From: Roseihalotalea indica
Lineage (GTDB): Bacteria > Bacteroidota > Bacteroidia > Cytophagales > Cyclobacteriaceae
Direction of reading: 5' to 3'
Assembly (NCBI RefSeq): GCF_022458895.1
Contig: NZ_JAINFL010000004.1
Span: 744,001 to 808,000 of the forward strand
Length of the DNA stretch: 64,000 nucleotides
Each line of letters begins with the position of its first letter. Position 1 is the first letter of the stretch. The notes under the pieces were generated by a model. The model was given only the letters and a program-made list of their open reading frames with translations, did no database searches and had not been told where the DNA came from. The translations under genes were made by a program, and so were the position numbers. Below are positions 42,091-49,966 of this stretch, piece by piece.

Positions 42091-42180
42091 TGACGAATGA
42101 TTAATGACTAGTGAGGAGTGATTGATTGAGCAGGTGAGCACTTTGTACATCAATCATCATTCATCACTAATCATTATTTA
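42075..42180. repeat. Intergenic inverted repeat, CATCAATCATCAT family, copy 4
   Basis: The left arm (GATGAATAATGACGAATGAT, TTAATGACTAGTGAGGAGTG and neighbours) and right arm (CATCAATCATCATTCATCAC, TAATCATTATTTA) are imperfect complements between two convergent genes. It carries the same 13-mer CATCAATCATCAT as copies 1 and 2. It could serve as a bidirectional terminator or 3' stabiliser. Confidence 0.7.
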
Positions 42181-43122
42181 TTAAACTTTTACCACAATTT
42201 TCCCGACCGTATGGCCCGTTTCAATCTGCTGGTGGGCTTTGGGCATTTGATCAAGAGAAAATGTTTGGGAGACATGAGCTTTCAACTTTCCCTGTTGCAT
42301 CAGGTCGGCAATCGCTTTCATGTCTTTCGCACTGGATTCCACTATCGTATGGTAGCCGATCATGCCCCTGGCTTCCGCCTTTTCCTTTACGTTCTGGCAA
42401 TGACCGCTGGGAATACAGATGAGTGTTGCTCCGGGTTTCATCACCTCCAGCGAACGATCCGTATTGTCGTCACCAATAGCATCCAGCACGAAATCAATAT
42501 CGGATACCGCATCCTTGAGTGTCTGGGACTTGTAATCAATGTGCTCGTCGGCCCCCAGACTTAACACAAAATCCCGGTTAGCGGATGAAGAAGTACCGAT
42601 CACGTAGGCTCCCAGATGCTTGGCCATTTGCACGGCAAAGTGTCCCACTCCTCCGGCTGCGGCATGAATCAACACCCGCTGGCCGGATTGAATATTGGCA
42701 TGGCGCGTCAGTACTTGCCAGGCCGTAAGTGCTGCCAGGGTGGCCGCTGCGGCTTCTTCGTGAGAGATGTTCTCCGGTTTCTTTGTTAGGTGGTCAGCCG
42801 GGGCGGCTACGTACTCGGCATAAGCCTGACCGTAACCCGGGAAGTTCACCATACCGAATACGGCATCTCCTTCCGTAAAATCAGTAACCCCGGAGCCAAC
42901 TTCGGTCACTACGCCGGAAATATCCCATCCCAGAATCAGGGGGTTATGCTCTTTTAGCTTTTCGTATAAAGATTTACCCGAGCGGATTTTTATATCTACC
43001 GGGTTGATACTGATCGCTTTTACCTGAATCAGAACTTCGCCGGATTTGGGAGAGGGGATGGGTGTTTCAGTCAGTTGGAGATTGGTTGCGCTTCCGGCCT
43101 CGGTTAATCGGATAGCTTTCAT
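42181..43122 (-). CDS. Zinc-free MDR / quinone-oxidoreductase-like protein, paralog A
   Basis: The 313-residue medium-chain reductase has ISINPVDIKIRSG, NPLILGWDISGVVTEVG, the NADPH motif RVLIHAAAGGVGHFAVQMAK (about 143-162) and the C-terminal QIETGHTVGKIVVKV, features of NADPH:quinone oxidoreductase-like enzymes. The catalytic-zinc Cys/His set of alcohol dehydrogenases is absent. The protein aligns end to end without gaps with the product of 47805-48746 (also 313 residues; roughly two thirds identical by eye), so the two are recent paralogs. Likely role: NADPH-dependent reduction of quinones or reactive enones under stress. It is divergent from nothing; the AraC gene lies upstream on the same strand. 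Confidence 0.92.
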   Translation of the reverse strand: MKAIRLTEAGSATNLQLTETPIPSPKSGEVLIQVKAISINPVDIKIRSGKSLYEKLKEHNPLILGWDISGVVTEVGSGVTDFTEGDAVFGMVNFPGYGQAYAEYVAAPADHLTKKPENISHEEAAAATLAALTAWQVLTRHANIQSGQRVLIHAAAGGVGHFAVQMAKHLGAYVIGTSSSANRDFVLSLGADEHIDYKSQTLKDAVSDIDFVLDAIGDDNTDRSLEVMKPGATLICIPSGHCQNVKEKAEARGMIGYHTIVESSAKDMKAIADLMQQGKLKAHVSQTFSLDQMPKAHQQIETGHTVGKIVVKV

Positions 43123-43183
43123 TATTTCTTTTCTTTTAAGGTGAAGGTTAAGTTTTATATTTCTGACAAAAACCGGTTACGTA

Positions 43184-44023
43184 CTACGCTCTGATTTCAC
43201 TCAGGCTCTTACCGGCTTTATTCTTCATAAACTTATGCAGGTGGCTTTCATCCACAAACCCAAATTCGGAAGCCAGTTGCTTCATGCCGATATGGCTGTG
43301 CTTGAGCCGCTGTTCAACCAGTTTGAATCGGTAATCGCTCACGTAGTCGCGCAGGGTGGTGCCCACCTTCTCTTTAAACAACAGCCCAATGTAGTTGGAC
43401 GAGTAGTGAAAGTGGTTCGCCAGATTTTTTAAGGTAAGCTTCTTTGGCTCGTAAATGTTTAGCTCAATGTATTCCATAATGTCTTCGGCAATACCTGATT
43501 TTTCGCGCTGCGCTTCCGGCATCTCGTACGCCTTACCATTTCGCTTGATGATGAGCATTACTACTGAAAATAACTGGAAGATGATCTTCTGGCTTAAAAC
43601 CTTTTTGCGGCGGTATTCCTGTACAATAATCTGCATCAGCTCTTGCACCAGTAGCCGGTCGGTGGCCGATCGTAACAGGTTTCCCTTTTTGCGTTCGGGG
43701 TTGTACAGCAGCTGATCCACATCCCGGTTCCACTGGTTGGGGGTTGGCAGGTCCGGCTGGTGAGTAATGTAGAGCCGGGTAAATTTGAAGTAGATAAATC
43801 GGCTGCGCTGCTGCACCTCAAACCGATGTTCATCTTCCGGCCCTAACAGGAAAAGATCACCCTGCCGAAAGGTGAACTGCACCTGGTTCAGATGGTGAAT
43901 TCCCCCACCCTTGGCAATGAATACAATCTCAAAATGGTTATGGTTGTGCAGCGGATGTTGCCATTCTTCTACCTCAAAATCGTCAATGACCAAACTATCA
44001 AACTGTTTGTAACGCCTCATCAT
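43184..44023 (-). CDS. AraC-family transcriptional regulator
   Basis: The 279-residue regulator has an N-terminal cupin sensor (about 15-95; HNHNHFEIVFIAKGGGIHHLNQVQFTFRQGDLFLLGP) and two C-terminal AraC helix-turn-helices (about 180-278; KLTLKNLANHFHYSSNYIGLLFKEKVGTTLRDYVSDYR and KQLASEFGFVDESHLHKFMKNKAGKS). It is divergent from DoxX (80-base gap) and directly upstream of MDR paralog A. It probably controls the redox genes on both sides. A near-palindrome AACCTAAGGTT at about 44064-44074 in the divergent gap is a candidate site. Confidence 0.93.
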   Translation of the reverse strand: MMRRYKQFDSLVIDDFEVEEWQHPLHNHNHFEIVFIAKGGGIHHLNQVQFTFRQGDLFLLGPEDEHRFEVQQRSRFIYFKFTRLYITHQPDLPTPNQWNRDVDQLLYNPERKKGNLLRSATDRLLVQELMQIIVQEYRRKKVLSQKIIFQLFSVVMLIIKRNGKAYEMPEAQREKSGIAEDIMEYIELNIYEPKKLTLKNLANHFHYSSNYIGLLFKEKVGTTLRDYVSDYRFKLVEQRLKHSHIGMKQLASEFGFVDESHLHKFMKNKAGKSLSEIRA

Positions 44024-44103
44024 AGATATTTACCTAATAACCATGGATATATACCGAAACCCGAACCTAAGGTTTAAGTTTCTAATGTAAAAGAATGAAT
44101 TAA

Positions 44104-44535
44104 ATGATACCGCACGAAAAGTTCACTGCCGCCTATGCCCTGGCCCGGTTACCTATCGGTTTCAGCTTTTTCGGTCACGGTCTGGTTCGCATCCCAAAAT
44201 TATCAATTTTTGCGGAAGGAATGTCCCAGTCGTTTACCGATACGTTGCTGCCGGAGGGCTTTGTTTTAGGGTTCGCTTATGTACTACCCTTCGTAGAACT
44301 GCTGCTGGGCGTAGCGATTATTCTGGGAATTGCCATGCGAAAAACTACCACGGTGGGTATTGCCCTGATCTGCATTCTGATCTTCGGCTCCAGCCTGCAG
44401 GAAAGCTGGTCTTCCGTAGCTACGCAGATGTTTTACGGACTGTACTTTTCGTTGCTCTATCTTTTTGCTGACTATAACGGATATACACTACTACACCAAA
44501 AAAGGAATAACGATGGATTTAAAATTAACGCATAA
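44104..44535 (+). CDS. DoxX-family membrane protein
   Basis: The 143-residue protein has four membrane helices (about 10-27, 55-78, 82-100, 108-128) and the DoxX pattern ARLPIGFSFFGHGLVRIPK ... FAYVLPFVELLLGVAIILG. DoxX proteins are small inner-membrane proteins connected with thiosulfate/quinone oxidoreduction or stress responses; the biochemical role is uncertain. It is the first gene of a plus-strand run and its end overlaps the next SDR by 23 bases. Confidence 0.85.
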   Translation: MIPHEKFTAAYALARLPIGFSFFGHGLVRIPKLSIFAEGMSQSFTDTLLPEGFVLGFAYVLPFVELLLGVAIILGIAMRKTTTVGIALICILIFGSSLQESWSSVATQMFYGLYFSLLYLFADYNGYTLLHQKRNNDGFKINA

Positions 44536-45307
44536 GAAAGCGCTGGTCACTGGTTCCACGGCCGGAATCGGACTGGCCATTGCCAAGGAGTTGGCCCTAG
44601 AAGGCGCCGACGTAATTATTAACGGACGAAAGCAGGAAGACGTGGACAAGGCCGTCGAAACCCTTACTCAGGAAACATCCAACCAGCGGGTAATGGGCGT
44701 GGCGGCCGACTTCTCTAAAAATGAGGATGTAAAACGGTTGCTTGAGCAAATACCGGAAGTAGATATTCTGGTAAACAATGTGGGCATATTTAATCAGGTG
44801 CCCTTTGAAGAGATTTCCGATGAGGAATGGTTTGAGATATTTGATGTGAACGTAATGAGCGGAGTTCGCTTAGCGCGCCACTACTTCCCCCGGATGCTGA
44901 AAAAGAACGAAGGAAGGATCATCTTCATCTCCAGCGAGTCAGCCCTGAATATCCCCACCGAAATGGTGCACTACGGCATGACGAAAACAGCTCAACTGGC
45001 CGTTTCCCGTGGGTTGGCCCGCCTTTCCAAAGGAACCAACGTCACCGTAAATTCTATCCTGCCCGGACCTACCATGAGCCGAGGAGTTGAAGAAATGCTA
45101 GAGAAGCAAACCGGAAACGCTGAACAGTCTACCGATGAGATGACCAAGGAGTTTTTTGAAACCCAGCGACCTACTTCTCTAATTCAACGCTTTGCCGAGG
45201 TAGAAGAAGTGGCCCACATGGTAGCCTACATAGCCAGTCCGCTTTCTTCAGCCACTAACGGTGCAGCGCTGAGAGTAGACGGTGGCGTCGCCAATTATAT
45301 TATATAG
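44513..45307 (+). CDS. Short-chain dehydrogenase/reductase (264 aa)
   Basis: The SDR has TGSTAGIG (about 12-19), NNVG (about 87-90), the catalytic Ser in ISSESALN, Y-x3-K in YGMTK and a C-terminal GAALRVDGGVANYI. I chose ATG 44513, preceded by AAAAAAGGAATAACG, a fair ribosome-binding site; the open frame from 44465 would add 16 residues inside DoxX. It overlaps DoxX by 23 bases, so the two are one operon. Substrate not predictable; it resembles 3-oxoacyl-ACP-reductase-type SDRs. Confidence 0.92.
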   Translation: MDLKLTHKKALVTGSTAGIGLAIAKELALEGADVIINGRKQEDVDKAVETLTQETSNQRVMGVAADFSKNEDVKRLLEQIPEVDILVNNVGIFNQVPFEEISDEEWFEIFDVNVMSGVRLARHYFPRMLKKNEGRIIFISSESALNIPTEMVHYGMTKTAQLAVSRGLARLSKGTNVTVNSILPGPTMSRGVEEMLEKQTGNAEQSTDEMTKEFFETQRPTSLIQRFAEVEEVAHMVAYIASPLSSATNGAALRVDGGVANYII

Positions 45308-45573
45308 CTAGAGATTGGGGATTAGGGTTTTGGTTTTGTAAAGACTCTTATTCCTATTTGACTTGATAAGTTTAACCACACATTAGATATAGTAATTTTT
45401 TTAGAACGCTGAATTTCAGAAAGGCACAAAAAAGGAAAAACCACAGACGCTAGTCAATATAAGAGAGGATAGGTATCGGGTTATTCACAGGGCTCTAAAA
45501 CCTAAGCGGTTCCGCGGCAGCCCAATACCTAATCCCCAGATTTGTAAGTAACCACATAGTTTAAAAAGGAAGA
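45308..45573. repeat. Intergenic inverted repeat, GGGGATTAGG type
   Basis: The left arm ATTGGGGATTAGGGTTTTGG (about 45314-45333) and right arm CCCAATACCTAATCCCCAGA (45521-45540) share an exact 11-base complement (TGGGGATTAGG) and flank about 190 bases with no ORF. It looks like another interspersed repeat family of this genome or a miniature element. The region also serves as the upstream region of the MFS gene, which has an AAAAAGGAAGA ribosome-binding site. Confidence 0.6.
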
Positions 45574-46746
45574 ATGAACAAAGCTTTATTGGCCCTCGCC
45601 ATCGGGGGTTTCGGTATTGGTATGACCGAATTTGTAATTATGGGCATTTTGCCCGACGTGGCTGAAGCCCTGCGCATCAGCATTCCGAAATCAGGCCATT
45701 TTATTTCGGCCTACGCCCTAGGCGTTGTTGTTGGAGCGCCTTTGCTAACTGGTTTAGGTAGTAAATGGCCGGCTCACCGGGTGCTGTTCTGGCTCATGGT
45801 ATGGTTTACCATCGCCAACACCCTTTCGGCTTTTGCCAACAGTTATGAAACATTGCTAGTATGCCGGTTTCTGTCCGGGTTGCCCCACGGAGCCTTTTTT
45901 GGCATCGGTGCCGTGGTAGCCGGTAGGTTGAGTCGGCCTGGGAAAGAGGCCCAGGCTATTGCTATGATGTTTACCGGACTTACGGTGGCGAACATCATAG
46001 GCGTGCCGTTGGGAACGTACTTTGGGAAGGAATTTAGCTGGAATATAGCTTTCATGATGGTAGGCGTTGTCGGCGTTTTAGCGGTATTAGGTATTAAGTT
46101 CTGGATGCCGGAATTGCCTCGCTCTTCTTCGGCTGGCTTGCTCAAAGATTTAAAAGTTTTCAAACGACTCGAGCTTTGGATGGTTATCATACTGACGACC
46201 ATCGGCACGGGGGGCTTTTTTGCCTGGTACAGCTACATTGCCCCGCTCGTTACCGAAGTGGCTGGTCATCCCGAGGACGTAGTAAGCTACGCCATGATTC
46301 TGGCCGGAGTAGGGATGGCTGTTGGCAACATTTTAGGAGCGAAGCTGGCCGACCGCTTTCCGCCGATCAATGCCGTGGTTGTTGCATTGGTTTTGATGGC
46401 GGTGGTGCTGGTATTAAATACGTTTCTGGCAGGAGACAAAGTAGCCGTGATGGTCATGACGTTTGTCATCGGCGTAGTGGCATTTTGCCTTTCGGCTCCC
46501 ATCCAGATGGCGATGATCAATACGGCCAAAGGCTCGGAGATGCTGGGTTCTTCCATGAACCAGAGTGCCTTTAATATGGGCAATGCCTCAGGGGCTTATT
46601 TTGCCGGGTTACCCATTGCCTTGGGCTACGGCTTTACTTCCGCTGATCTGGTGGGAGCTGCCATGGCTGCGGCCGGAGTAATCATCGCGCTGGGCATCAT
46701 CATGGTCAGAAGAAAGAAAATGAATTTTGTAACGATAAATACATAA
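45574..46746 (+). CDS. MFS transporter, AraJ/sugar-efflux-like
   Basis: The 390-residue protein has 12 predicted membrane helices. It opens ALAIGGFGIGMTEFVIMGILPDVAEAL, the signature of the AraJ/YdhP-type DHA1 drug- or arabinose-efflux group, followed by GAPLLTGLGSKWPAHRVLFW and CRFLSGLPHGAFFGIGAVVAGRL. It is likely a proton-coupled exporter of small molecules. It lies three bases before an aldo-keto reductase, so the two are co-transcribed and may act on the same compound. Confidence 0.92.
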   Translation: MNKALLALAIGGFGIGMTEFVIMGILPDVAEALRISIPKSGHFISAYALGVVVGAPLLTGLGSKWPAHRVLFWLMVWFTIANTLSAFANSYETLLVCRFLSGLPHGAFFGIGAVVAGRLSRPGKEAQAIAMMFTGLTVANIIGVPLGTYFGKEFSWNIAFMMVGVVGVLAVLGIKFWMPELPRSSSAGLLKDLKVFKRLELWMVIILTTIGTGGFFAWYSYIAPLVTEVAGHPEDVVSYAMILAGVGMAVGNILGAKLADRFPPINAVVVALVLMAVVLVLNTFLAGDKVAVMVMTFVIGVVAFCLSAPIQMAMINTAKGSEMLGSSMNQSAFNMGNASGAYFAGLPIALGYGFTSADLVGAAMAAAGVIIALGIIMVRRKKMNFVTINT

Positions 46747-46749
46747 ACT

Positions 46750-47712
46750 ATGGAAAAGAGAACATTAGGAAATACCGATTTACACACGGCACCTATCGTC
46801 TTTGGCGGTAATGTGTTCGGGTGGACATTAAATAAAGAAGAATCGTTTGAGATACTGGATGAGGTTTTGGGCGCTGGTTTTAATACCATTGATACTGCCG
46901 ATGTATATTCTCGCTGGGTTGATGGAAATGAAGGTGGTGAATCCGAAACGATCATTGGAGAATGGTTGAAAGACCGGGGTGTGAGAGATCAGGTCAATAT
47001 TATTACTAAAGTAGGATCGGATGTAGGGCAAGGCCAGAAGGAGATTACAGAAAATCATATTCTGAAAGCCGTAGATGATTCCCTGCGTCGCCTGCAAATT
47101 GATACCATTGATTTGTACCTGACCCACTGGGATGATGACCGTACGCCGGTAGAAGAAACTTTGGGTGCCTACGATAAGCTGATTAAAGCCGGTAAGGTCC
47201 GCTACATTGGCGCATCGAATCTTTCGCCTGAACGACTAACCGCCTCTTTGGAAGCCAGCAAGCGAGACGGATTGCCCCGCTATGAGGTTTTTCAACCCGA
47301 ATACAATCTATACGACCGTCAGGGTTACGAAGAAGGAGTAGCTTCCATCTGCCAGGAGGAAGGATTGGGTGTGATAACCTATTACTCGCTGGCTAGCGGC
47401 TTTCTTAGCGGAAAGTACCGTAGCGAAGATGACCTGAACAAAAGTGCTCGGGGCGGTGGCATCAAGAAATATCTGGATGACCGGGGAAAAAGCATCTTAA
47501 AAGCATTGGATGAGTTAAGCCAGAAGCATGGCGTTTCTCAGGCCGGAGTTGCTTTAGCGTGGCTGGTAAACAAGCCAAACGTAACGGCACCCATTGCCAG
47601 CGCCACCAAGAGTAAGCATCTTCAAGCCTTTATTGAAGCCACTCAACTGGAGCTTTCCGCTGATGATATGGAGTTGCTGGAGGAAGCTTCGGTATATACC
47701 CAAGAAGCATAA
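46750..47712 (+). CDS. Aldo/keto reductase (320 aa)
   Basis: The AKR-fold protein has the catalytic tetrad in context: DTADVYS (Asp about 47, Tyr about 52), the Lys in IITKVGSD and the His in LTHWDDD. The N-terminus KRTLGNTDLHTAPIVFGGNVFGWT matches the AKR family related to YdjG/YghZ. It reduces aldehydes or ketones with NADPH. It starts three bases after the MFS gene and is followed by a clear terminator, closing the operon. Confidence 0.92.
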   Translation: MEKRTLGNTDLHTAPIVFGGNVFGWTLNKEESFEILDEVLGAGFNTIDTADVYSRWVDGNEGGESETIIGEWLKDRGVRDQVNIITKVGSDVGQGQKEITENHILKAVDDSLRRLQIDTIDLYLTHWDDDRTPVEETLGAYDKLIKAGKVRYIGASNLSPERLTASLEASKRDGLPRYEVFQPEYNLYDRQGYEEGVASICQEEGLGVITYYSLASGFLSGKYRSEDDLNKSARGGGIKKYLDDRGKSILKALDELSQKHGVSQAGVALAWLVNKPNVTAPIASATKSKHLQAFIEATQLELSADDMELLEEASVYTQEA

Positions 47713-47742
47713 TCAGCGATATTACTCGCTTTAATTTTATGG

Positions 47743-47775
47743 CATTCACCGACTTCAGGTTGGTGAATGTTTTTT
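47743..47775 (+). terminator. Intrinsic terminator after aldo/keto reductase
   Basis: A perfect stem CATTCACC (47743-47750) / GGTGAATG (47762-47769) with an 11-base loop is followed by six T. Confidence 0.88.
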
Positions 47776-47804
47776 ATCACAGTATCATTCAATCAACATA
47801 GAAA

Positions 47805-48746
47805 ATGAAATCAATTATTCTTGAAGAAGCCGGTAATACCGAAAAACTGGTTTATAAAGAGACTCCTAAGCCTGAGATAAATGATAATGAAGTTCTCATA
47901 CAGGCAAAGGCGATTAGCATCAATCCGGTAGATATTAAAACCCGATCGGGCAAAGCACTGTACGAGAAGCTAAAGGAAAATAATCCACTGATCTTAGGTT
48001 GGGATGTTTCCGGCGTGGTGACTGAAGTCGGAAAAAACGTAAAAAATTTCAGCGAGGGCGACGAGGTGTTCGGTATGGTGAATTTCCCCGGACATGGTAA
48101 AGCGTATGCCGAATACGTGGCCGCTCCGGCCGAACATCTGGCGAAAAAACCGGAGAATATCTCTCATGAAGAAGCAGCCGCATCTACCCTAGTCGGGCTA
48201 ACTGCCTGGCAAGTGCTAGTCACCAATGCTGCGGTTAAATCGGGCGACCGGGTACTGATTCATGCCTCATCCGGTGGGGTGGGCCATGTTGCCGTACAGA
48301 TTGCCAAACACTTAGGGGCGTATGTTATCGGAACATCCTCAGCAAAAAATAAAGATTTTGTCTTGAGCCTGGGGACTGATGAGCACATTGACTACCATGA
48401 ACAATCTTTTGAAGATGCGGTGTCTGACATAAATATTGTGTTTGATGCTGTAGGTGGTGATCAGGCCGAACGTTCGTTGAAGATAACGAAAAAAGGAGGC
48501 ACAATCATTTCAATCGCTGGTGGTGTCAAAGACCCGGTTAAAGAAAAAGCTAAAGAGCTGGGTATCAACGCCTACCCCATGTTGGTAGCCTCCAATGGAA
48601 ACGATATGCAATCCATCGCCGACTTACTAGCGAAAGGCGAACTCAAGATGCATGTTTCAAAGGTGTTTGCCTGGGAAGAAATGCCTCAGGCACATGCCCA
48701 GATTGAAAGCGGCAGAACCGTAGGCAAAGTGGTTATCAAGCTTTAA
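47805..48746 (+). CDS. Zinc-free MDR / quinone-oxidoreductase-like protein, paralog B
   Basis: The 313-residue protein has AISINPVDIKTRSG, GWDVSGVVTEVGKNV, the NADPH motif RVLIHASSGGVGHVAVQIAK and QIESGRTVGKVVIKL. It is collinear with paralog A (42181-43122) over its whole length, so a duplication is evident. It is expected to be an NADPH-dependent quinone/enone reductase. It has its own terminator upstream and a long-armed inverted repeat downstream, so it is probably a single-gene transcript. No frameshift or lost motif: both copies look functional. Confidence 0.92.
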   Translation: MKSIILEEAGNTEKLVYKETPKPEINDNEVLIQAKAISINPVDIKTRSGKALYEKLKENNPLILGWDVSGVVTEVGKNVKNFSEGDEVFGMVNFPGHGKAYAEYVAAPAEHLAKKPENISHEEAAASTLVGLTAWQVLVTNAAVKSGDRVLIHASSGGVGHVAVQIAKHLGAYVIGTSSAKNKDFVLSLGTDEHIDYHEQSFEDAVSDINIVFDAVGGDQAERSLKITKKGGTIISIAGGVKDPVKEKAKELGINAYPMLVASNGNDMQSIADLLAKGELKMHVSKVFAWEEMPQAHAQIESGRTVGKVVIKL

Positions 48747-48760
48747 TAGCGTAGGCCCGT

Positions 48761-48820
48761 CATAAGCAATGGCATGTACATTATTTGCCGAACAAAATCC
48801 TGATGAAACGATTGCTTATG
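48761..48820. promoter_or_regulatory. Inverted repeat CATAAGCAAT/ATTGCTTATG
   Basis: The exact ten-base arms (48761-48770 and 48811-48820) surround a 40-base loop in the gap between MDR paralog B and the next aldo-keto reductase. It could be a terminator-like stem for the upstream gene (a run of seven A follows but no U-tract), or two half-sites of a regulator upstream of the next gene. Confidence 0.45.
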
Positions 48821-48875
48821 TTGGTTGCAAAAAAAGTTGAACTATCTATCCTTTTATTCACTCATTTAATTTACT

Positions 48876-49859
48876 ATGGAATTTAGAAAACTAGCCGATA
48901 CTGATTTATCCGTTTCTGCTATCACCTTTGGAGCCTGGGCTGCCGGAGGTTGGATGTGGGGTAAAACCGAGCGCTCCGAAGCCATTAAAGCCATTCAGGC
49001 TGCATACGACGAAGGCGTAACATCCATCGACACCGCGCCCATCTACGGACAAGGCACCAGCGAAGAAATTGTAGGCGAAGCTATTAAAGATATCCCTCGA
49101 GATAAGGTGCAGATCCTGACCAAATTCGGGATGCGCTGGGATCTGGATAAAGGCGATTTTGCCTTCAAAAGCAAGGATAATAGCGGAAAAGATATTGATA
49201 TCTACAAATACGCTGGCAAAGAAAGCGTAATCAAAGAGTGTGAAGACAGCCTGAAGCGACTGGGCACTGATTACATTGACCTTTACCAAATTCACTGGCC
49301 GGAGTCAACCACTCCCATTGCTGAAACGTTTGAGGCAGTTTCCCGACTGATTGAACAAGGGAAAGTGCGTTACGCTGGTGTATGTAATTATAATGCTGAG
49401 CAGATGGCCGAGGCAGAAAAAACCGTTTCACTGGCATCGAACCAGATTCCGTTCAGTATGGTGAACCGTGGTGTGGAAGACGAAACTGTACCGTACTGCA
49501 TCGAGCACAAAAAGTCAATTCTAGCGTACAGTCCTCTTGAACGAGGCTTACTGACTGGGAAAATCACTCCGGGCTATAAATTTCAGGAGGGCGACCACCG
49601 TGCTAACCACAAGCATTTTACGGATGAGTTTATCAAGAAGACCAACACTTTCCTGGATAAAATCAAGCCCATTGCTGCGGAAAAAGATGCCACGCTGGCG
49701 CAACTGGTACTGCGCTGGACGATTGAGCGACCGGGTATTACGATTGCCCTGGCGGGTGCACGAAATGCCGATCAGGCAGTGCAAAATGCCAAAGCGATCA
49801 ATATAAAACTTACGGCCGACGAGCTGGACTTTATCAGCCAGGAGGTTGAAAAGCTGTAA
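48876..49859 (+). CDS. Aldo/keto reductase (327 aa)
   Basis: This AKR family member begins RKLADTDLSVSAITFGAWAAGGWMWG, has DTAPIYGQGTSEEIVGEA (Asp and Tyr of the tetrad), the Lys in ILTKFGMRW and the His in QIHWPEST. It is of the YajO/IolS/voltage-gated-channel-beta-like type. It probably reduces sugar or lipid-derived carbonyls with NADPH. The gene is monocistronic, ending in a strong terminator. Confidence 0.92.
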   Translation: MEFRKLADTDLSVSAITFGAWAAGGWMWGKTERSEAIKAIQAAYDEGVTSIDTAPIYGQGTSEEIVGEAIKDIPRDKVQILTKFGMRWDLDKGDFAFKSKDNSGKDIDIYKYAGKESVIKECEDSLKRLGTDYIDLYQIHWPESTTPIAETFEAVSRLIEQGKVRYAGVCNYNAEQMAEAEKTVSLASNQIPFSMVNRGVEDETVPYCIEHKKSILAYSPLERGLLTGKITPGYKFQEGDHRANHKHFTDEFIKKTNTFLDKIKPIAAEKDATLAQLVLRWTIERPGITIALAGARNADQAVQNAKAINIKLTADELDFISQEVEKL

Positions 49860-49879
49860 TCAGTAACAAAACCTGTTGC

Positions 49880-49914
49880 AAACTTCCGTGGTCACTTACT
49901 ACGGAAGTTTTTTT
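49880..49914 (+). terminator. Intrinsic terminator after aldo/keto reductase
   Basis: A perfect ten-base stem AAACTTCCGT (49880-49889) / ACGGAAGTTT (49901-49910) with an 11-base loop is followed by a seven-T run. Confidence 0.92.
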
Positions 49915-49966
49915 ATATCTGACAGTATTCCTCCCCTGAAAGAAGCCTACCTACTTTTACAAGCGC

